Program-made: the position numbers and the translations under genes
DNA from: Neolentinus lepideus HHB14362 ss-1
Taxonomy: Eukaryota > Basidiomycota > Agaricomycetes > Gloeophyllales > Gloeophyllaceae
Direction: 5' to 3'
Assembly (NCBI GenBank): GCA_001632425.1
Contig: KV425552.1
Coordinates: 314,899 to 378,898 of the forward strand
DNA length: 64,000 nt
Notes under the pieces: generated by a model
What the model was told of the DNA's origin: nothing
The model's database searches: none
What the model saw: the letters and a program-made list of their open reading frames with translations, nothing else
In this document: piece after piece, positions 35,662 through 45,663 of the stretch
Position numbering within the stretch: the first letter of the stretch is position 1
Layout: every line of letters starts with the position of its first letter

Positions 35662-37734
35662 TCAGAACCGCGACAGATCACGCCCAAAGATCCCTTTGTC
35701 CCGATCAGCACACCCCACGCAGACCACGCAGCCACTCACAGTTGACAAGCCACAACGTCGGCACCAGAATCCTGCCACACATCAGCGCCACATCAGCCAC
35801 ACAACATTCCCACCCACTTGTTCCGCACACTCAGCGCCATGCTCGCATACGCCGACCGCCACAGCACCCACGACACCATCCCCGCCCACTTTGTCTTCGG
35901 GCCCCCCTTTGCCTGGCTCCGGTCATACAGCGCCTGCCTGCCCAAACGTCGTCACTACCACCACCACCAAAACAAACCACGCACTCTTCCCCGACATACG
36001 CCAGCGTCCCCATATTCCGCCACTCAAACGGCCTGCCCACATCCCGGCCCTCCAACATCCCATTCAGCCTCCCCGCCACATACCGCGCCTTCTGCTTCGC
36101 CACTACGGCCACCACATATCAGCCCCGCCCACCCTTGCCAACACACCCCACGCACCTTGCGCCGTCGCAGGCAGCACCACCCCCTCCATCACCGCCGCGT
36201 CCCCAATCGCCCACACGTCCCCCCCCGCCCCGCCGCCCCGCATCACCACCTCGCACCGCCCATTCGTCACCACGCCCCCCGTCCGCGCGTCCCTCTCCAC
36301 CCCCTTCATCGCTTCGACGAGCGGGTTCGGCGCCAGCCCCGTGCTCCACACCAGCATCCCAAACGCCACCTCCCCCTGCTCCTTCACGTACATCCTGCCC
36401 TGTCAGCAGTCAGCACTATCGTACCCCCCACACCCAAGCTCACCGCTTCGACCCGCTCCACATGGTGACTCGTCAAAATCTCAACGCCCTCCCTCCTAAA
36501 CGTCCTCACCGCGTACCTGCACATCACATTCACCGTCCCATTTTGCGCGGACCGCCGCAACCAACCAACTCACTTCACAAGCCCCTCATCAAACATGCTC
36601 AGTATCTTCGGCGCGACGTCGTACAGCGATATCCGCGCCAGCGGCGCAAGGCGCGGAAAGTGTCTCTTGATATCCGAGTTGAGCAGGTCGTGCAGCTCCG
36701 CGGCGAACTCGACGCCCGTGGGGCCGCCGCCTGCACGAAATAAAGCGTGCGTCACGTGCAGAGCGCGGGAGATGCGCACCGACGATGCAAAAGTGCAGCA
36801 CCCTCCTCCGCTCTTCCTCACTCATCAGCGGCTCGTTCGCCTGCTCAAAACCTACCCACAACCAGCGTGAGCCCACCCACAAAGAGAAAGAGGAAGAAGC
36901 CACCCACACTCCAATATCCTCGTCCTGATCGCCCGCGCATCTCGCACGTCCTTCAGAAAGTACGCGTGCTCCTTCACGCCGGGGACGCCGAACGCTGGTA
37001 AGGGGTAAGCAGAATCAGAATCAGGTGGTGTCGGGTTGGTTCATTGATGGATTCTAGCTTACTTTGCGAGTACGCGCCGACGGAGATGACGAGCTTGTCG
37101 TACGGGACGGAGAAGGGCGTGCGCGTGCCGAGGTGGGGGGCGGATGGCAGGGGCGGGGTCGCGGGCATCTGGGGGACGCACCGTTAGTGAGAGGGGCGCA
37201 GGTCGGGGTGGAGGGGGCTCACGCAATTCAAACTCTTCTCTTCAAAATCTACACACACACACACTCATCTCCCGTCCCAACACCAATACAGCTATTCCTG
37301 CGTACCTATCCCATCGCACCACGCCTGGTACGCGCGTGCTTGCGGTGTGTACCTCCGTACCTAAACGCATATGGATATGAATATTGAGATGGGTATGGGT
37401 ATGAAGTGGCGCACCGGCTCGAGCGCACAGCGGTACTCTAGCGACCCGACCGCGCAGCTCGCGAGGAGGGGCGTGAAGTTGAAGTACGTGACTGGGGAGA
37501 TGATGGTGACGTCTGCGTAATGATAACAATAATACGCGAGTCGGGTTTCATCGGAGAGTAGGGATGCTGCGCACCATACCGCGCCTTGTCGATGCGCTTC
37601 AGGACTTCGTACCCGCCCCATCCGGAGCCGAGGATGACCACCCTGGGCTTAGCCTTGCTAGAACTGAACCGAACGTGCTGGGTTCTGGCGACTTGCAAGC
37701 CTGAGGGTCGAATGTTACGGTTTACAGATAGCAT
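35662..37734 (-). CDS. Alternative (rotenone-insensitive) NADH:ubiquinone oxidoreductase, NDE/NDI type
   Basis: Single-subunit, non-proton-pumping mitochondrial NADH dehydrogenase. The N-terminus [20 protein letters not shown] is a presequence, followed by the FAD motif [18 protein letters not shown], then [61 protein letters not shown] (second, NADH-binding fold), [17 protein letters not shown] and VWAIGDAA. The C-terminus is restored by two short introns to [10 protein letters not shown], the family's usual ending. A (CA)n run of about 14 nt sits in an intron near 37248. No EF-hand is visible. Whether it faces the matrix or the intermembrane space cannot be told from sequence. Confidence 0.94.
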
Positions 37735-38106
37735 CGCGTTCGGGGGGCCGTACTAGTAGAGAGAGAGGGTCGTACTATAGAGGGGGACGTCGAGTGCGCT
37801 GCATCTTGCTATTTAAGTCGGTGTCCAGTGGCCACCTCCAAGTTCACCCCGGCGCCGACGTTCACCGTGACGTCATGCAGTATGCATCGGTTATAATTGG
37901 CCCCGCTTCGCTACGCTCATGTTTCCTAATCAGACTCCCACGCCCATATATATGCATCTCACTCAGGACGCCGCTAATTTGCTGGGCTTCGTTCGAGCGG
38001 ACTTGCACTTACTCGAGGGCGGGCGGTGACTCTGGAAATCGATTGACTACAGCCAGCTCGGCCAAGTACTGGTGCTCGATTGGCAGCTTTTGATGCGCCC
38101 GTCATC
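37735..38106. promoter_or_regulatory. Divergent promoter, NADH dehydrogenase / adrenodoxin reductase
   Basis: 372 bp between two divergent mitochondrial flavoprotein genes. A TATA-like catatatatgc lies near 37944, about 160 bp before the plus-strand start, and ctatttaag lies near 37810 on the other side. Confidence 0.5.
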
Positions 38107-39611
38107 ATGAAGAACGGTCTCAAACTCGCCATCGTCGGCGGCGGGCCCTCTGCGTTCTACGTGGCGTCCAGGCTGCTCGCGCTCCTCCCGCCTACGTCCT
38201 TTCATGGCCCGAACCTCAGGATACATATGTTCGACCGTCTTTGGGCCCCGCATGGCCTGGTGCGGTACGGAGTCGCGCCGGACCATCCTGAAGTCAAGGT
38301 ACGTGCTATTGTCTGTCGATGGACCTAACACAGACGACGGTTCTCTAGAATTGCACCCACAAATTCGACGAGGCGGCGCAAGACCCGCGTTTCTCCTTTT
38401 TCGGAAACGTCGACTTTTCATCGTCGGCGGCGCTCGATGCAAGTCCAAGTGTGAAAAGCCATCCCCTAAGCGTGCTCTTCGACAACTACACCCATCTCCT
38501 CCTCGCCACCGGTGCGCCCACACCCATCCTGCACCCGTCCCTACCCCCCTCCAGCCACTGCATCCCCGCCCTCTCACTAGTCCACTGGTACACCGACCAC
38601 CCCAAGCTCTCCGAGCCCCCTCCCCCCCTCGACAAGATCGAGCACGTCTCCCTCATCGGGCAGGGCAACGTCTCCCTCGACATCGCCCGCATGCTCCTCT
38701 CCTCCCCCGACACCCTCGCGCAGCACGACGTCCCCGAGCACGTCCTCCACCTCCTCCGGCGCTCCGCCGTCAAGCACGTCTCCATCATCGGCCGCCGCGG
38801 GCCCTTCGAGGCCGCGTTCACGACCAAGGAGCTCAGGGAGCTCACGAACCTCCCCGACGCGTCGATGGTCCCGCTCGACCCCGCGCTCCTCGTGCACGCC
38901 CCCGGGCGCACCGTCACGCGCCAGCAAGCGCGCACGCTCGACCTCCTCAAGAAGGGCTCCAAGAGCCGCTTCGGGTCCACGCGCAAGACGTGGTCGCTCG
39001 ACTTTTTCCGCGCCCCGACCGGGCTCGCAGCGGACTCGGTGCTGACCCTAGCGCACACTGCGCTGGACCCGGTCACGGAGCGCGCGGTGCCCACGGCCGA
39101 GGCGTCCGCGCTGCACACGGACCTCGTCGTCACGTCTTTAGGATATCGGTCCGAGCCGACGATGGCGTTTTATGATCCTGCGCTGGGGCACCTGCGCAAT
39201 GTCGGCGGGCGGGTCGTCGCGGAGGGCCCGGCGGTGCTCAGGAACGTGTACGCCTCGGGGTGGGCGGCGACGGGCGCGAAGGGCGTGCTCGCGGGCACGA
39301 TGATGGACGCGTACGCGGTCGCGGATACGATTTTGTCGGATTACTTCGCGGCGCTGCCCGGGGGGGAGGGGGTGGTTGAGGCACCGGCGCCTGGGGAGGA
39401 GGAGTTGGCGGGGAGGGTGGTGATGAGTGCCGCGCCGCACCCGGAGGACCCGCCGGAGGAGGTGAGGGAGCTGGTGAGGCGCGGGGAGGTGACGAGCTAT
39501 GCGGACTGGAAGAGGGTGGACGAGGAGGAGCAGAGGAGGGGGGCGGAGATGGGGAAGGAGCGCGAGAGGATGAGGTGGGAGGAGGTGAGGAGGTTCCTGG
39601 GGAGGGTGTAG
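38107..39611 (+). CDS. ARH1: NADPH:adrenodoxin oxidoreductase, mitochondrial (ARH1/FDXR)
   Basis: Flavoprotein that passes electrons from NADPH to mitochondrial ferredoxin for Fe-S cluster and heme A synthesis. Two exons (38107-38298, 38349-39611) give 484 aa, the usual size. Seen are the FAD motif KLAIVGGGPSAFYVASRL, PHGLVRYGVAPDHPEVK, the NADP fold VSLIGQGNVSLDIARMLL, the specificity loop IIGRRGPFEAAFTTKELREL, TDLVVTSLGYRSEP and ASGWAATGAKGVLAGTMMDA. The first ATG gives almost no mitochondrial presequence, so an unrecognised upstream 5' exon is possible. The coding sequence is very GC-rich compared with neighbours. Confidence 0.94.
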
Positions 39612-40449
39612 TACGGGTTATGCGTACCACGCAAGTGGCGGACTTGTAGGGTGGGCCGACTGTAGGCGGATTCTGTGCACGCCCACACCTCGTGTGAGGT
39701 TGGAGGACAGTGGACTTGAAGGAAGGATCTAGCGCCATCTGGTGCGCACCACACACCTTGCTGCGATCCTGTATAAGACGGGTGGGAGGTGTATGTGGGT
39801 GCGTGCCGCCAAATATCACAGTTGCTCATGCGTTACTGAGTATTTATGTAGTTGGTTAAATGTTTAATGCATAGCATCTACTCGCGGAACAGATCCTCGT
39901 TTAGATCTAGGCACCACCAGCCATATCATGATCTATGGCTGGATGCAAGTACAGGTACTCTAGGGGACACCGTGTGCTGCGGAGATGCAGTGCAAGCGCC
40001 TGCCATTCGATGAACGCGATTGGCGAGCACAGGTAATTCGACAGCAGAGAATGTGTACATGCGTGGCTCCTTTGTCCACCCTGTGTGGAATTAACATAAC
40101 GGGTGGACTTGATGTATCTTGAAACACTTGATGCTGAGAACTTGCAGTGGAGGTAAACAAGCCATTGCAGTGAACATATGGACTGGCGAGTATCGACATG
40201 TATATAAGCTCGAACCACACGCTATCCAGAGTGTGCGCTTGGGAGAACTCTGGAACAAATCGAGTATCTTGAACCGCAACCATGCCAAGGTAAACATCAT
40301 TATAGATTAGTCACTCCTGCTTAGCTTACCTACACTCTTTCAGCATTAACATTGTTCACACTAGGGCTTTTAGCCCCGATCACGATGCTGAACCTCGCCA
40401 CTCGCCTCTGCAGGAACTTGTCACGCCCAACGCGGCGATTGCAGACTCA
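39612..40449. other. Intergenic region
   Basis: 838 bp with the adrenodoxin reductase 3' flank and the promoter of the next gene. The bases before 40450 include ttgcag, which could be a splice acceptor, so the membrane protein may have a further 5' exon here. No other structure was seen. Confidence 0.4.
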
Positions 40450-41715
40450 ATGCCCGAGGTCGCGCCCAACGATAGCGAGAGGCGCTCTTCTCAGACAGTG
40501 TACTGGCCTGCATCAGCCAGCCAGATCCGAATATCCTCATTACCGTCGAGCGGGGACGAGCAGGCGCTAGAGACTTTAGATGTGGCATCCTTGCTCACGA
40601 CGGTGGTCGCCACATCGTCGGTGTCATCTCCTACACCGACGCAGGTCGTCGATGCTACGAGATCTTCCAGTCGCGTGGTCATGACCTCCGCGACGCCTCG
40701 TCCAAGCACATCCCCGGGCGCAATATCTGTGGACCTACAGGCGTGTATCGAGGCCACCACCAGGTCCAGAGTGCACCTGCGTGCCGTGTGTATAGGTTTG
40801 GCGGGCGCACTGGTTGGCGTTGTCTTGCTGGTATACTGCGTACGGTGGTGCTGTCAGAGGAGAACGCGTCGCCGTAGAGAATCGTTGTCGAGTGCGCGTT
40901 CTCAGAAATGCGGGAGCACAGGTGCTTCTGGGTTGGGATTTGCAGACGTAGAATCCCAGACGCGAGAAACCGGGCACTACAGAGAATCGTTGTCGAGCTA
41001 TGCATTGCAGGCGGGTCCTCAGAACCCTGGAAACGCAGGTCCTTCTGGGTCAGGGTCTGCAGACGCAGACGCAGACGCGAAATTTCAGACGCGAGAAATC
41101 AGGTATCACAGAGAATTGCTGCCGAGCCATGCACTGCAGGCGCGTCCCCAGCAAACCGGGAGCACAGGTCCTTCTGGGTTAAGATCTGCAGACGCAGAAT
41201 TCCAGACGCGAGAAACTGGGTACCACAGAGAATTGTTGCCGAGCCATGCACTGCAGGCGCGTCCTCAGCAAACCGGGAGCACAGGTCCTTCAGCTCTGCA
41301 AGCGCCTTGCGGTGGCGCGCGACCGCTGGATACAGGTATCCAGAGTGTCGTAGGAGAAAACAGACCAGCAGCAGGGGAAAATAGTGTGGCACCTTCGGAT
41401 TTGGGAGAACGCTCTCGTAGAGACAGCGGAATACGCACTGGCCCACAAAGGAGGAGAGTGGGGAGTAGTAGATCTCTCGGCGTCGCCAATTGCGATAACA
41501 TTTCGGACCTGCAGGACCAAATGAGCGTGATGGGAGCACGAATTGAGTACATGGAGAAGCATATGGTGCAACAAGATGAAGCTATCGACATAGAACCTCC
41601 CGCGTACGAAGCGGAGCCAAGCCCGTCTTCGTCGCCTTTGGATGTAGTGCCGCGTTCACCCCGGACCGAGCCAGTCAACCACGACCAACGAACCAGAGAA
41701 GCAGGTGCACCTTAA
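40450..41715 (+). CDS. Single-pass membrane protein with in-frame tandem repeats (hypothetical)
   Basis: Uninterrupted 421-codon ORF. Residues 1-110 are Ser/Thr-rich, as in heavily O-glycosylated extracellular regions. Then comes one transmembrane segment (AVCIGLAGALVGVVLLVYCV) followed by a Cys/Arg-rich stop-transfer (RWCCQRRTRRRRES). The cytosolic part begins with three full and one partial repeat of about 35-43 residues, sharing RE(S/L)L(S/P)S..., GPSG and FQTRE. It continues with a coiled-coil-like SDLQDQMSVMGARIEYMEKH and a Pro-rich end. The layout resembles fungal Mid2/WSC-type sensors without the cysteine domain. No signal peptide is visible at the first ATG; one may lie on an upstream exon. 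No family is assigned. Confidence 0.72.
   Translation: MPEVAPNDSERRSSQTVYWPASASQIRISSLPSSGDEQALETLDVASLLTTVVATSSVSSPTPTQVVDATRSSSRVVMTSATPRPSTSPGAISVDLQACIEATTRSRVHLRAVCIGLAGALVGVVLLVYCVRWCCQRRTRRRRESLSSARSQKCGSTGASGLGFADVESQTRETGHYRESLSSYALQAGPQNPGNAGPSGSGSADADADAKFQTREIRYHRELLPSHALQARPQQTGSTGPSGLRSADAEFQTRETGYHRELLPSHALQARPQQTGSTGPSALQAPCGGARPLDTGIQSVVGENRPAAGENSVAPSDLGERSRRDSGIRTGPQRRRVGSSRSLGVANCDNISDLQDQMSVMGARIEYMEKHMVQQDEAIDIEPPAYEAEPSPSSSPLDVVPRSPRTEPVNHDQRTREAGAP
40878..41305 (+). repeat. In-frame coding minisatellite, about 3.6 units
   Basis: Units start at 40878, 40983, 41112 and 41229, each opening with agaat(c/t)g(t/c)tg. Unit lengths are 105, 129 and 117 bp, all multiples of three, so the frame is kept. 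The second unit has extra gcagac triplet-pair repeats. The last two units are the most alike, suggesting recent expansion or conversion at the 3' end. Confidence 0.9.
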
Positions 41716-42244
41716 CCTGGTCCTTTTCAGTAGTGAGCATAGAGTCTTCAGGAAGCAGGTCTTCCAAATCCAAGGCTGGGAGCATCATTATTGTTCCTAA
41801 CATTGGCCGCATTTCCCGCAGACACTGAAACTCTACGCTGCTAAAACGTTTTTGTTGTACTGTAAATTGAGCGAAGATAATCTCCACGATACGGCACAGT
41901 ATTGTCGTACCGTAGAAAGTAAGGGACGAAGGTTAACTCTCCGTCAGTTGTATAAGAGCGTCTCGACGACGAAAGACTGCACTGATATGTAAGCTGTAGA
42001 CGTCGCAGCAGAATTTCGACGGTTCAGCGCATATACACAGAACTTTATTGATGCAGGAAAGAGTGTGTCAAGTGCCTTGAAAGTGAAAGATGGTCGAAAA
42101 GGAGCACGAAGAGACGCGGCCGCCAAAGTGGCTCAGCACGCCTCTGTTTTGGTCACCTGATCTGTGACAGTCACATCCCCGGTTTTCCAGTTTCTGCCAT
42201 TCTGTCAGACATTATTCGCATTATTGCAAGTTCAAGAAAACAGT
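41716..42244. other. Intergenic region
   Basis: 529 bp between two plus-strand genes. It includes the RRP45 promoter. No gene or repeat was recognised. Confidence 0.4.
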
Positions 42245-43429
42245 ATGCGGCCCCCATCACCCTCCATCCCAGAGCGCGAGTTCCTTTTCACATCACTCAA
42301 GCAGTCATTGCGTCTCGATGGGCGCCAGCTGCTCGAAATGCGCCGCCCGACCATCACTTTCGGGACGGAGTTAGGTTGGGTCGAGTGTTCGCTCGGAAAG
42401 ACAAGGTGCGTACTATTAAGCTCACATCCACATCATTCACCTTGGAAGATTGTGTTCTTATGGTGTGGTAATAGAGTGATGGCCGCGGTAGACGCCAAGA
42501 TGGTCAAACCGCCGCCCGAGCGTCCGTACGAAGGGCTCATCACGATACATTCCGAGGTCTCCCCAATGGCCTCGCCCGAGTACGAACCTGGTCGGTAGGT
42601 ATGTGTCCTCGGCTCTATTCACATGTTACTTTACTGATTTACTGGTCCAAAAGAACGTCGGATGAGGAGGTCGCTATTACGCGTATGCTAGATAAGATTC
42701 TACGGAGGAGCGACGCGGTGGACAAGGAGTCGCTGTGTATTCTGGCTGGACAGAGAGCACGTCTAACAATATCTTTGGTATTTGCGGATGCGCTGGCTAA
42801 CCGAGTGGGTATTTGTAGGTATGGCATCTACGTCTGACAATCCACTGTCTAGCAGACTCGGGCAATATGCTCGACTGCGCGTGCTTAGCAGGCATCGTTG
42901 CATTAAAGCATTTCCGGAGACCGGAAGTCGAAGTTGTCGGGAACGAAGTGACGGTTGTAAGTCAACTCGTCCATCCGACATTCTTCCCATCTTGACCTAC
43001 GGCGTGATAGCACCCTCCCACAGAACGCGCTCCGCTGCCGCTGTCGTTACATCACACGCCACTGTGCCTCACCTTCGCATTCTTCCCTGAATCTTCGTCA
43101 AGGGCTGCGACGTCGACATCGAGTACGAAGACCACGACAGTGTTAGACCCTTCGTTGCTTGAATCAACCCTGTCGCTGGGATTCTTACATGTCGCGCTGA
43201 ATGCTCAGAGAGAGTTATGCGTTGTGCAGAAGGTGAGATTGGCATGATGTTTGACGATGGTTTTCTGATGTTTGTTAAACAGGCTGGAGGCGTGCCTCTC
43301 ACTGAAGATGAAATCCTTCCGCTGATCAAGGAGGTTGCAGTTGCAAAGGTACGAGAACTCGACGCGTTTGTTGAGTCAAGGTTAAAAGAGGATTGGGAGG
43401 GTCGCAAAATGTTCGTAGAAGTAAGATGA
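42245..43429 (+). CDS. RRP45: Exosome core subunit RRP45 (RNase PH fold)
   Basis: Subunit of the hexameric ring of the RNA exosome. Six exons (42245-42405, 42475-42594, 42654-42756, 42819-42956, 43011-43232, 43283-43429) sum to 891 nt, 296 aa. Landmarks are SLRLDGRQLLEMRRPTITFG, VECSLGKTRVMAAVDAKMV, GRTSDEEVAITRMLDKILRR, VWHLRLTIHCLADSGNMLDC, ACLAGIVALKHFRRPEVEV, LNAQRELCVVQKAGGVPLT and a C-terminal helix. Eukaryotic RRP45 is catalytically inactive and acts structurally. The third intron (42757-42818) needs a GC donor (gcacgt) to keep AGQR-VWHLRL in frame; every other junction is GT-AG. Confidence 0.95.
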
Positions 43430-44136
43430 AGGTTGCAAGTTTCGTATGTTATCGATTATGTTCCATGTCATACTGTGGCGGCCGCGAAAGGTCACCAGTT
43501 CGAAGTTTTGAGTGCATCTCCTGCATACAATGCCTGTGGCTCCCGGGCTGAATGCCTCAGCCTAATGATGACTTGTGGGGTTCTGAGTTGAGCAGGCAAG
43601 TCAGGGAACAAGTTGATAGCCTATCAGCTCGCCAATCAGCAACAATCAGGCCACATTGCATGTTCTCCGTTTCTCTTTGATTTTCTATCGTGCTGGATTT
43701 TTAATCAGAAAAAGTCACGCGTTGAGGTCACGTGCAATCGCGTGAAGTTAGTCATCTACGTAAGCAACTCAGAGAAATGGCCGAGAGACCGCCGGGTGGC
43801 GGGTGCGTATATTTTCCGGAAATAAAGGAAAGGGAATTTCTTTGCATTGAAAAGAGTCGTAACTGTATGAGATGAAGTGTATGGGCTAATCAAACTCAGA
43901 GATTGTCGGATAACGGCATTTGTCGAAAGACAATGATGCACGGAGACAACGTGTGTCGACCGAGAACGGACTCGACGGGACTGGTTCGGGACGCGATCGG
44001 CCTGCGTAAGATAAAATGATCAAAATCAATAACAGCAAATAACGCGTCCCTATATATAACCTCCGCGTCCTAAATTTCATTACTGCATTTGATTGCGCCG
44101 CCGTCCCTTTACCATCGCCCCGCTGTCACAGACACT
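43430..44136. promoter_or_regulatory. Intergenic, peroxiredoxin promoter
   Basis: 707 bp. A TATA element (tatatataac, 44051-44060) sits 86 bp before the peroxiredoxin ATG, a usual distance for a highly expressed gene, followed by a pyrimidine-rich stretch up to the start. No other structure was seen. Confidence 0.6.
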
Positions 44137-45055
44137 ATGGTTGCCATCGTCCAGAAGCCCGCCCCCGCCTTCAAGGCCACCATTGTTGCCGATGCCCAGT
44201 TCAAGGACATTCAGCTGTCCGACTATCTTGGCAAATGGTGTGTTTTATCGTTGAAAGACATTGTCTTATCAGATGATGCTGACGGACGCGTTTTGGTTTG
44301 AAGGGTCATTCTCCTCTTCTACCCCATGTTAGTAGATGCGGTTTGACGGTGATAGTCAAACATTGACACTGTCTTTCAGGGACTTCACCTTTGTCTGCCC
44401 CACCGAGATCCTCGCCTTCAACGACGCCCTCTCCCAATTCAAGGAGCTCGAGACTGAGGTTCTTGGTACGTTGCGCATCATTTTCCCTCGTCTTGACCTG
44501 TCTGACGCCTCCACCCAGGTGTCTCCACCGACTCCGAGTTCTCTCACCTGGCCTGGTCTCTGCAGCCCCGCAAGCAAGGTGGCCTTGGCCCTGACCTCAA
44601 GCTCCCCCTCATCGCCGACAAGTCGATGAAGATTGCCAAGGACTACGGCGTTCTCATCGAGGACGCTGGCGTTGCCCTCCGTGGCCTTTTCATTATCGAC
44701 CCCCAGGGTATTCTCCGGTAGGTACTCTTTGGGGACTCGGTTCTCAGACCCTGACCCATGTGTGCACTATCAGCCAGATCACCGTCAATGACTTGCCCGT
44801 TGGCCGCTCCGTTGAGGAGACTCTCCGTCTGATCAAGGCCTTCCAGTTCACCGTGTGTACTCCTTCCTTTGTGCCACTTGATCCCGTGGCTCACAGGCTC
44901 TGCGTGATTAGGACAAGTACGGTGAAGTCTGCCCAGCCAACTGGCAAGAGGGCGGCAAGACCATCAAGGCTGACCCTAAGGCGTCCCTCGAATACTTCTC
45001 CACCGCTGACAGTGCCGAGACAGTCAACGGTGCCAAGCGTCCCAGGTCTGACTAG
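44137..45055 (+). CDS. TSA1: Typical 2-Cys peroxiredoxin (thioredoxin peroxidase, Tsa1 type)
   Basis: Thiol peroxidase that reduces H2O2 using thioredoxin. Six exons (44137-44237, 44304-44327, 44380-44465, 44519-44717, 44774-44852, 44912-45055) give 210 aa. The peroxidatic cysteine is C48 in [14 protein letters not shown] and the resolving cysteine is C170 in GEVCPANW. Both GGLG and a C-terminal YF are present, the pair of motifs that makes eukaryotic 2-Cys enzymes sensitive to overoxidation and able to act as H2O2 sensors. The second exon is only 24 nt (VILLFYPM region). The canonical TATA promoter fits high expression. Confidence 0.97.
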
Positions 45056-45663
45056 AGGAATTTGGATCTCTATTTCCTTAGAACATACTAGATCTCATGC
45101 CATTTTAGACTTCATTAGACGGCAACGCATTACATGAAGTTATCTACAATTCGCGTCTAGTTTCTCTTTTGTTGTTCTTTTAGCCTACGGTCAGGTCAGA
45201 TCCTTTGCTTAGCGACAAAAGATCCCTACTCACTGTATTATAGCTGTCTGAATATGAATTTGTGGAAAGAAAATCGAACTCCAAGCCAAAGAACCTGTCG
45301 CAAGTTTTTTCGCAAGATTACCGTTCGCCTTGTCTATTTGCTTTCATGTCCATCTCATTTGCTTTGTCATTTACTGTCGTCTCAAAAGCTGGCGTGCCAG
45401 CACACATCATCCGGAGGGGGTATTATCATCATATTGCTCTATCTACGGGTATCCACTACCGGACTACTCTAGGCCGCCGCATCACATTAATGCAGTATCC
45501 ATCCATATATATGTACATCCCTGTATACTTAGCTGTCTCATAATGTTGGTTATAAATCGATGCATTCTTGGTTATTACTGGACGTTCGATAAGTTACCTT
45601 CCATCTGCAGAGTACCTGCCTCGTGCAGAATCCCTTGAGTAGAGAGAAATAGTAGAATGTGCG
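45056..45663. other. Convergent intergenic region
   Basis: 608 bp between two convergent genes; it must contain both 3' ends. Nothing else was seen. Confidence 0.4.

Noticed and set aside
35696..36743. Pro/His-rich plus-strand ORFs of 216-333 codons
   Set aside because: Antisense shadows of the GC-rich NADH dehydrogenase exons; composition only, no domain.
40878..41305. CRISPR-like array
   Set aside because: Spacing is repeat-on-repeat without unique spacers, it codes in frame, and the genome is eukaryotic.
41099..41678. Antisense ORFs of 137-158 codons over the repeat-bearing membrane protein
   Set aside because: They mirror the in-frame tandem repeats and have no domain. The plus-strand ORF is longer and has a clear transmembrane segment.
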